From NCBI GenBank assembly GCA_021796235.1, contig JAJYOJ010000006.1, forward strand, positions 1-64,000: a stretch of DNA of 64,000 nucleotides, read 5' to 3'. This DNA comes from a bacterium. GTDB lineage: Bacteria > Patescibacteriota > Microgenomatia > UBA1406 > GWC2-37-13. Shown here piece after piece: positions 58,913 to 64,000 of this stretch. Position numbers and translations under genes: made by a program. Below the pieces are notes generated by a model. That model was given only the letters and a program-made list of their open reading frames with translations, did not search any database and was not told where the DNA came from. Numbering within the stretch: the first letter of the stretch is position 1; each line of letters starts with the position of its first letter.

Positions 58913-60703
58913 ATGAAAAAAATTTTGTCCCTATTAGTTGTTGCATTTTTAACGGGTGTTTTGTTTTCCTTGGTTCACACACGCGTTCTTGCAGTAGTTG
59001 CTAATCCGAAGAACTCACAAAACTCCAGTTATAAATACAGTTGTTTGGCAAGAGAGCAACTCGCTGGCCATAGAGTTCGTTTAACATCGGAGGGAGGGCT
59101 GCAACCTAATACACCGTTCTACTATCTTGAATGTTTTCTTTTGAATAATGCGAGTGTATGCACCTCTGGATCTCCGGCCCTAGACACAACTCTTTTTGGA
59201 ACAGACAATTATTCACAGCTACAGACTAAAATAGGCTATAACTTCACGAGCGGTGGAAACGGTATGTATGATGCTGCAGGAAAATCCATCACTAATTCTG
59301 TTGTTGCCGACGCCAATGGCCAGGTTGCCCCGATCGAATGGCAAAGTTCAACGCCAACCTCAGAAGGCAGGAGATTTTTAGGCTTGCAAATTATTCCACG
59401 AGATCAAACGCAAAAAAATACAGTTGCAGAAGGTGGTCAACAACAGGATACCTTTGTTCTAAACGGAGGCAATTCTGGGTGCGTTCAGGTATTTTGGGAT
59501 CCGTATGGTCGAGTATTTGACAGCCAAAGTCTTGAACCAGTTCCGGGAGCAAGTGTTACATTATCACAAAAAACTAACGGTCAATATTCGGTTGTTAGCG
59601 GTGCCAACGTTGCCAATCTGGTCAATCCGCAGTCCACAATAGAAGACGGAGCTTTTTCGTTCATAGTTCCGGATGGTACATATCAACTAAAAGTAGTACG
59701 ATCCGGGTATGTATTTCCAAACGAGGCTACGAAGCTTAGTAAAAATTACGCCTTTGCCTATTTTGATATTTACCGCGGAGAAGATATAGTTCAAGCGGGA
59801 GCAATACAACATCGCGACATCCCAATCGATTCAACCGGGACACCTTACCGCGGCGATGTTAAGCTGCTTTCTTACTCGACAATCCTCGATAAATTAAACG
59901 ATACCCTGATAATTCAGGGACGCGTTACCCACCCTTTGACAAAAATTAATATCTATGGCCAGAAGCCTGACTCGGCAAACCCAGGGAAATTTGTTCGAAC
60001 GCGTCTTCTTCTATCTACACAGGCTGATAAACAAGGACAGTTTGACATAAGAGTCAACCTAGACAATCTTGATCCGTCGGAATTTGTCGGCAACCTTGAA
60101 TTTATCAAAATCGACCTGACAACTCTTCAGGCTTCTCCTTCTGCAACCCAGCCAACAGCTATTTTGGAACCAATTCCCAATTATCTAGAAGGTTATGCTT
60201 ATGACCAAAATGGTAATTTAATGCTCAATGCAACAGTTAATATTCTTGTCAATAACACAACAAAACCTTACTTTGAGACGACGACTGATGATAAAGGTTT
60301 TTTCAAAATAGATTCAGAATCTTTACCATTTTTACCTTATAAGCTTCGTTATACAGCTGCAACAGGATCGACATTGGATGTTTCACCGTCAATGTTCATA
60401 AGTCAAAATGCAAATTATTTGACTTCGAACAAAATAAAACTTAATAGCTATTTCAATAAAAACGGCGAGTTGGTGAGAGTTACTCCGACCGCGAGCCCCA
60501 ATCAAAATCAAGCGCCTTCCGGAGCTAAAAATAACACTAGTCAAGGCGCTGGCGTTGCAGGATACGCAGCCAACGCTTATATAATTGCTTTTGTCATTCT
60601 TCTGATCATAATTTTAGTTGCCGTTTTGCTTTTCTATCTTAAAAAGAGACCTGATCAGATGCCTCCAGCTCCTCCTTCGTCTCCGACAACTCCAACCGCT
60701 TAA
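58913..60703 (+). CDS. large secreted surface protein, second paralog
   Basis: 596 residues. Signal peptide (about 1-28), then the same domain series as the preceding gene: VFWDPYGRVFDSQSLEPVPG, GAFSFIVPDGTYQLKV, IPIDSTGTPYRGDVKLLS and LEGYAYDQNGNLMLNATVNILV. A C-terminal transmembrane helix (about 549-570) ends in a KKRPDQMPP tail without a clear LPXTG. The similarity across the whole length shows a tandem duplication. It is probably co-transcribed with the first paralog. Confidence 0.7.
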   Translation: MKKILSLLVVAFLTGVLFSLVHTRVLAVVANPKNSQNSSYKYSCLAREQLAGHRVRLTSEGGLQPNTPFYYLECFLLNNASVCTSGSPALDTTLFGTDNYSQLQTKIGYNFTSGGNGMYDAAGKSITNSVVADANGQVAPIEWQSSTPTSEGRRFLGLQIIPRDQTQKNTVAEGGQQQDTFVLNGGNSGCVQVFWDPYGRVFDSQSLEPVPGASVTLSQKTNGQYSVVSGANVANLVNPQSTIEDGAFSFIVPDGTYQLKVVRSGYVFPNEATKLSKNYAFAYFDIYRGEDIVQAGAIQHRDIPIDSTGTPYRGDVKLLSYSTILDKLNDTLIIQGRVTHPLTKINIYGQKPDSANPGKFVRTRLLLSTQADKQGQFDIRVNLDNLDPSEFVGNLEFIKIDLTTLQASPSATQPTAILEPIPNYLEGYAYDQNGNLMLNATVNILVNNTTKPYFETTTDDKGFFKIDSESLPFLPYKLRYTAATGSTLDVSPSMFISQNANYLTSNKIKLNSYFNKNGELVRVTPTASPNQNQAPSGAKNNTSQGAGVAGYAANAYIIAFVILLIIILVAVLLFYLKKRPDQMPPAPPSSPTTPTA

Positions 60704-60728
60704 AGATTGTGTTAAAATTATACTGATA

Positions 60729-60802
60729 CGGAGCGTAGTTCAGATGGCCAGAACGCAGCGTTTGGGACGCTGAGGTCGCGAGTTCAAGTCTCGCCGCTCC
60801 GA
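60729..60802 (+). tRNA. tRNA-Pro (anticodon UGG)
   Basis: Cloverleaf with acceptor CGGAGCG/CGCTCCG (C1:G72, the proline type), anticodon stem CAGCG/CGCTG around TTTGGGA (anticodon TGG), T-arm with AGTTCAAGTCT and discriminator A. CCA is not encoded. The aldolase ATG begins 5 nt after the 3' end, so both may be on one transcript. Confidence 0.93.
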
Positions 60803-60807
60803 CTCAT

Positions 60808-61599
60808 ATGGATTTAGTAAAGTTTACAAAAAACGGCAAGTTTTTGATGCTGGCACTAGATCATCAAGAACATTTCAAAAAAATTGTCAATCCCGAAGAT
60901 CCGAATCTTGCAACTGCAGATCAAATTATAAAAGCGAAACAAAAAATTCTTCACGCCCTTAAAGAAGAATTTACAGCTGTACTTTTAGATACAGAGTATG
61001 GTCTTCCAGCTTATGAGGGGATTGCTAAACCTTTTATTTTAAGACTTGAGAAGAGTGGTTTTTTTGAAACCTCTGGAGTAAAAACCGTTGAAATTCAACA
61101 CAGTGTTTCTGAACTTAAAAATAAAGGAGCCTCAGGAATTAAATTTCTTTTAGCTTTTAATCCCGATCGTGAAGAATCGTTAGGAGAACTTGAGAAGGCC
61201 CGTCAGGTCAGAAGCGATTGTCAAAAGAATTCTTTACCATTATTTTTAGAGATATTAACCTATCAAAATGAGGACAGACAATTATCAAAAAGCGAATTGA
61301 TTTTGAACTCACTTGAAATATTTATGCAAAAAGGCGTTGTCCCGGATGTTTTCAAAATTGAGTATCCTGGTGATCAGGAGTCCTGTCAAAAAATCTCTCA
61401 ACTTCTTAAAGAGACGCCCTGGATTCTTTTGTCCGGCGGTGATAATTTTAACGAGTTTACAACCCGAGTTGAAGTTGCAGCCAAAAATGGCGCAGCGGGT
61501 TTTTTAGCGGGTAGAGCGGTATGGCAGGATATTCCCGATAACGAAACGCTTCTAAAAAGTAGATTTTCCGAACTTGCTAAAGTTGTTCTTGATGCATGA
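60808..61599 (+). CDS. LacD/class I tagatose-bisphosphate aldolase-like protein
   Basis: 263 residues. FLMLALDHQEH, AVLLDTEYGLPA, ASGIKFLLAFNPDR, LEILTYQNEDRQ, VFKIEYPGDQES (candidate Schiff-base Lys) and ILLSGGDNFNEF with GFLAGRAVWQDI match the LacD-type (DUF2090-like) aldolase fold. It cleaves a ketose 1,6-bisphosphate to DHAP and glyceraldehyde-3-phosphate and may serve as the glycolytic aldolase next to pgk and gap. It is translationally coupled to the DUF192 gene (ATGA). Confidence 0.75.
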   Translation: MDLVKFTKNGKFLMLALDHQEHFKKIVNPEDPNLATADQIIKAKQKILHALKEEFTAVLLDTEYGLPAYEGIAKPFILRLEKSGFFETSGVKTVEIQHSVSELKNKGASGIKFLLAFNPDREESLGELEKARQVRSDCQKNSLPLFLEILTYQNEDRQLSKSELILNSLEIFMQKGVVPDVFKIEYPGDQESCQKISQLLKETPWILLSGGDNFNEFTTRVEVAAKNGAAGFLAGRAVWQDIPDNETLLKSRFSELAKVVLDA

Positions 61600-62003
61600 A
61601 AAAAATTCTAATTTCATTATTTATTTTAATGGCTTTGGGTGGCGTTTTTTTTTATTTGTATGGTAGATTAAGGAGCCACAACCCAAACTTTTCTAAAACC
61701 GTTAAGTACACACTGAATGGAAAAACTTATCACTTTTTAGTTGCAACAAACGCTCCGGAATGGGAAAAAGGTCTAATGTACTACACAAAATTAACCAATG
61801 CCGACGGAATGCTTTTTATTTTTCCGGATCGGCGGTTCAGAACTTTTTGGAATAAGAACACGTATATGGATCTTGATGTTTATTGGTTGGATGGAAGTAG
61901 GGTGGTTACAAAAGATTTTTTGCCGTCAATCCGGAAAAGTAAAGGACTTGTGATTATATCTTCTCCCGAACCAGTAAACAAAGTTATTGAAATTCCTAGA
62001 TAA
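61596..62003 (+). CDS. DUF192-family protein with an N-terminal membrane helix
   Basis: 135 residues. One N-terminal hydrophobic segment (about 4-22) leads to EWEKGLMYYTKL, GMLFIFPD and RTFWNKNTYMDLDVYWLDGSRVV, the DUF192 pattern. Members are extracytoplasmic and of unknown role. The ATG overlaps the aldolase stop. Confidence 0.85.
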   Translation: MKKILISLFILMALGGVFFYLYGRLRSHNPNFSKTVKYTLNGKTYHFLVATNAPEWEKGLMYYTKLTNADGMLFIFPDRRFRTFWNKNTYMDLDVYWLDGSRVVTKDFLPSIRKSKGLVIISSPEPVNKVIEIPR

Positions 62004-62173
62004 TTATTATACAACCGCTTGTTTTTCTTCTGATCTTTCTGCTCGGACTTAGACATGGCATTGATTGGGATCATATTGCCGCAATTACCGATGTTGCCGG
62101 GACCTCAGAAAGTAGACGTGAAGGTCTTATCCTAGCTTCTTTATACATAATCGCTCTAGGCTTGTCGGAATAA
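62000..62173 (+). pseudogene. fragment of a Ni2+/Co2+ transporter (NiCoT/UreH-like)
   Basis: The frame from 62000 to the stop 62171-62173 encodes a hydrophobic helix and GLRHGIDWDHIAAITDVAG, the RHxxDxDHIAAI signature of nickel/cobalt permeases. It has no ATG or GTG, starts right after an in-frame TAG (61997-61999) and ends where the next membrane segment should begin. I read it as a 57-codon remnant of a once-complete transporter. Confidence 0.6.
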
Positions 62174-62245
62174 CGCTGCTTTTTTTAGGATAATATCTTT
62201 TAATTTCTTATGCCTGGTACTTATGGTTTTTTTGAAAAAGAAAAG

Positions 62246-63430
62246 CTATTTTTTTAAAGCATCAATGCCGGGAAGTGTGCCTTTTTCGATGAACTCAAGC
62301 ATTGCCCCTCCTCCGGTTGATATGTGAGTTATTTTATTTAAAAATTCTTCTTGAGAAATTGCGTTTAAGGTGTCTCCGCCGCCCACAATCGATGTCCCAG
62401 TGGAGTTTTCTACGATCGCATTATAGACGGAATCGGTCCCTTTACGAAAGAGCGGATTTTCAAAGTAGCCAACCGGACCGTTCCAAACAATAGTTTTTGC
62501 CGAAGCAATCAATGATCTAAATTTTATTAGGGTTTCTGGCCCAATATCCAGTATTTGTAATTCGGGCGAGACATCGGCAACTTTTTTAACTTCCGAGGTT
62601 GATCCATCAACAGTTCCAACCACGACATCCAATGGCAGTTGAATAACTGTATTTTTTTCAGCCGCAAAGAAAAAAAGCTGTCTTACTTTATCAAGTTCGC
62701 CGGAATCGTAGAGACTTTTGCCGACTTTAAACCCTTGAGCAGCTAAAAATGTATTTGCCAGGCCACCGCCTATTAAAAGATGGTCGGCTATCTCAGTCAG
62801 ACGCCAAAGTAGATTCATCTTGTCTGATATTTTTGCTCCGCCTATAATTGCGATGAATGGTTTTTGCGGATTAGCAATTGCCTTTGAAATTATTTCAATC
62901 TCTTTCTCTAAGAGCAGTCCAGCGTAAGAAGGGAGATATTTCGTAATCCCGACAATAGAAGAATGGACCCGATTGCATACTCCAAAGGCGTCATTCACAT
63001 AGACTTCTCCCAGATTTGCCAGGGTTTGAGTAAACACAGGATCGTTTTGTTCTTCGCCCGGATAAAATCTGATATTTTCTAATAAAATTATTTCATTCTC
63101 TTTCTGTTCGGAAATGATTTTTTTTCCGTCTTGCGAGGTAAAATCATTAACCAAAATGACTTTATAATTGGGTAAATAACTTTGCAGATCGTTGGCAACC
63201 GGGAGTAAGGAGAAGTTTATGTCGTGATTTTTCGGTCGACCCAGATGCGAAACAATAATAAGACGGTTGTTATTTTTTAAAAGATAATTTATCGTTGGGA
63301 TCGACTGCTTGATCCTAGCATCATTAGCGATTGTATGATCAGGATTCAAAGATACGTTAAAGTCGACCCGCAAAAGAACTTTTTTATTTTTAATTGGAGT
63401 TTCATAGATATATGTGATTTTTCCTGCCAT
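62246..63430 (-). CDS. pgk: phosphoglycerate kinase
   Basis: 394 residues. VLLRVDFNVSLN near the N-terminus, SHLGRPKN, FVNDAFG-like VYVNDAFGVCNR, and the C-terminal GGGDTLNAISQEE with HISTGGGAMLEF are diagnostic. It makes ATP from 1,3-bisphosphoglycerate in glycolysis. The start is 4 nt downstream of the gap stop on the minus strand, an operon. Confidence 0.97.
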   Translation of the reverse strand: MAGKITYIYETPIKNKKVLLRVDFNVSLNPDHTIANDARIKQSIPTINYLLKNNNRLIIVSHLGRPKNHDINFSLLPVANDLQSYLPNYKVILVNDFTSQDGKKIISEQKENEIILLENIRFYPGEEQNDPVFTQTLANLGEVYVNDAFGVCNRVHSSIVGITKYLPSYAGLLLEKEIEIISKAIANPQKPFIAIIGGAKISDKMNLLWRLTEIADHLLIGGGLANTFLAAQGFKVGKSLYDSGELDKVRQLFFFAAEKNTVIQLPLDVVVGTVDGSTSEVKKVADVSPELQILDIGPETLIKFRSLIASAKTIVWNGPVGYFENPLFRKGTDSVYNAIVENSTGTSIVGGGDTLNAISQEEFLNKITHISTGGGAMLEFIEKGTLPGIDALKK

Positions 63431-63434
63431 GAGA

Positions 63435-64000
63435 TTAAAAGTAGTTCGCCAATTTTTCTACCAGGTCAACCAAGCGTGTTGAATAACCCCATTCGTTATC
63501 ATACCAGCCAAAAACTTTTACAAAGTTGCCTGCCTGCGCAGGCAGGCCATTTATGACTTTTGTGTAGTTTGCGTCAAAAATCGCAGAGAAGGGAGAACCG
63601 ACATAGTCAGACGAAACAAGAACTTCAGTTTCAAAAGCCAAGATTCCTTTCATTGTGGTTTCGGCCGCGGATTTAAAAGCGTTATTTATCTCCTCGACGG
63701 TAGTTGACTTTTCCACGGTAGCCGAAATATCGGCAAACGAAACAGTTGGGACAGGAATCCTTAAAGACATTCCATCAATTTTTCCCTTGAGTTGGGGCAA
63801 AGTTTTGACAACGGCAGTTGCGGCTCCGGTGGTTGACGGGACTAAATTTAAGCCTGCCGCTCTTGATCTGTCTTTACTTTTGGCAGGATCATCCAGAAGT
63901 TCTTGGCTTGAAGTATAGGCATGAGCTGTGGTTAGAAATCCTGAAACAATCTTAAAGTTATCGTCCAGGACTTTAAAAAGCGGTGAGGCACAGTTGGTTG
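63435..64000 (-). CDS. gap: glyceraldehyde-3-phosphate dehydrogenase (partial, 5' end beyond window)
   Basis: The reading frame continues to the window edge. TNCASPLFKVL (catalytic Cys at the edge), TTAHAYTSSQ (catalytic His), NLVPSTTGAATAVVKTLP and WYDNEWGYSTRLVDLV are GAPDH signatures. It reduces NAD(P)+ while phosphorylating glyceraldehyde-3-phosphate. An odd in-frame LPAQAG is inserted between VING and NFVKVFGWYDNE, coded by a perfect 20-bp palindrome (63528-63547). pgk follows 4 nt later. Confidence 0.95.
   Translation of the reverse strand, partial: TNCASPLFKVLDDNFKIVSGFLTTAHAYTSSQELLDDPAKSKDRSRAAGLNLVPSTTGAATAVVKTLPQLKGKIDGMSLRIPVPTVSFADISATVEKSTTVEEINNAFKSAAETTMKGILAFETEVLVSSDYVGSPFSAIFDANYTKVINGLPAQAGNFVKVFGWYDNEWGYSTRLVDLVEKLANYF
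63528..63547. repeat. 20-bp perfect palindrome inside gap
   Basis: GCCTGCCTGCGCAGGCAGGC is its own reverse complement over 20 bases. It lies in the coding region of gap and adds six codons in frame (LPAQAG) where most GAPDH proteins have none. It is GC-rich unlike the flanking sequence. Confidence 0.85.

Noticed and set aside
1-64000. Code 25 (TGA as Gly) or another altered code
   Set aside because: TGA is the natural stop of several genes (5882-5884 and in ATGA overlaps), and no conserved frame contains internal TGA.
1-64000. CRISPR arrays, rRNA genes, prophage structural genes
   Set aside because: No regularly spaced repeat array, no ribosomal RNA sequence and no capsid or terminase gene was seen.

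Overview
The window looks like a chromosomal segment of a Candidate Phyla Radiation (Patescibacteria) bacterium, most likely of the Microgenomates (OP11) type. The case rests on gene content: an AT-rich background with small, dense genes; standard stop usage (TGA is a stop, for example at 5882-5884, which argues against the code-25 lineages); a chromosomal VirB4/VirD4/VirB6/PrgI-like secretion set; a class II B12-dependent ribonucleotide reductase; RNase Y, cupin-type phosphoglucose isomerase and DUF5667-type proteins; and several genes otherwise typical of archaea (endonuclease Q, RNA-ligase partner, adenosine-specific kinase). The lineage is inferred from memory of these families, not from a search.

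Layout. 0-0.9 kb: a RAYT transposase gene between two inverted REP hairpins. 0.9-6 kb: an O-antigen ligase/SGNH fusion and a secreted Pro-Thr-rich protein with a PilX-like pilus protein. 6-14.4 kb: a ferredoxin-reductase-like protein and the core of a type IV secretion-like system (VirD4, VirB4, a VirB4 N-domain protein, PrgI), interrupted by a tRNA cluster in which a GIY-YIG nuclease gene sits between a broken and an intact copy of tRNA-Lys. 14.4-20 kb: rpsA, a tyrosine-recombinase-like protein lacking key catalytic residues, rnhA, dnaN, dnaA with paired DnaA boxes, and an RNA-ligase-partner PIN protein. 20-26.5 kb: cell-envelope genes (VirB2-like, SpoIID-like, acyltransferase) and a PP-loop protein. 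26.5-31.1 kb: nrdR, B12-dependent nrdJ, a PduO adenosyltransferase, then a cobalamin riboswitch immediately ahead of an unrecognised 370-residue protein. 31-41 kb: comF, a PerM-like transporter, sugar-isomerase cupins, a UbiA-type enzyme, recA-recX, RNase Y and HU.

41-49.8 kb: O-antigen ligase, endonuclease Q, smpB and tmRNA, followed by a 4.2 kb AT-rich island bounded by a 48-bp direct repeat that starts in the last bases of tmRNA. The island carries membrane proteins, a PIN toxin-like pair and a methyltransferase. 50-61 kb: envelope genes (GT-C-like protein, GH39-like hydrolase), an IPP isomerase-like Nudix protein, VirB6, a cohesin/LPXTG protein and two paralogous giant surface proteins. 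60.7-64 kb: tRNA-Pro, a LacD-like aldolase, DUF192, a Ni/Co-transporter remnant, pgk and the 3' part of gap.

Themes across the window: (1) many genes have a TATAAT-like box only 6-10 nt before the ATG and no Shine-Dalgarno sequence, suggesting widespread leaderless transcription; (2) several families of small palindromes lie between genes, in a tRNA fragment and even in frame inside gap; (3) mobile or formerly mobile pieces cluster at tRNA or tmRNA genes. The best candidates for undescribed biology are the B12-riboswitch-controlled unknown gene, the tRNA-Lys/GIY-YIG element, and the ssrA island.
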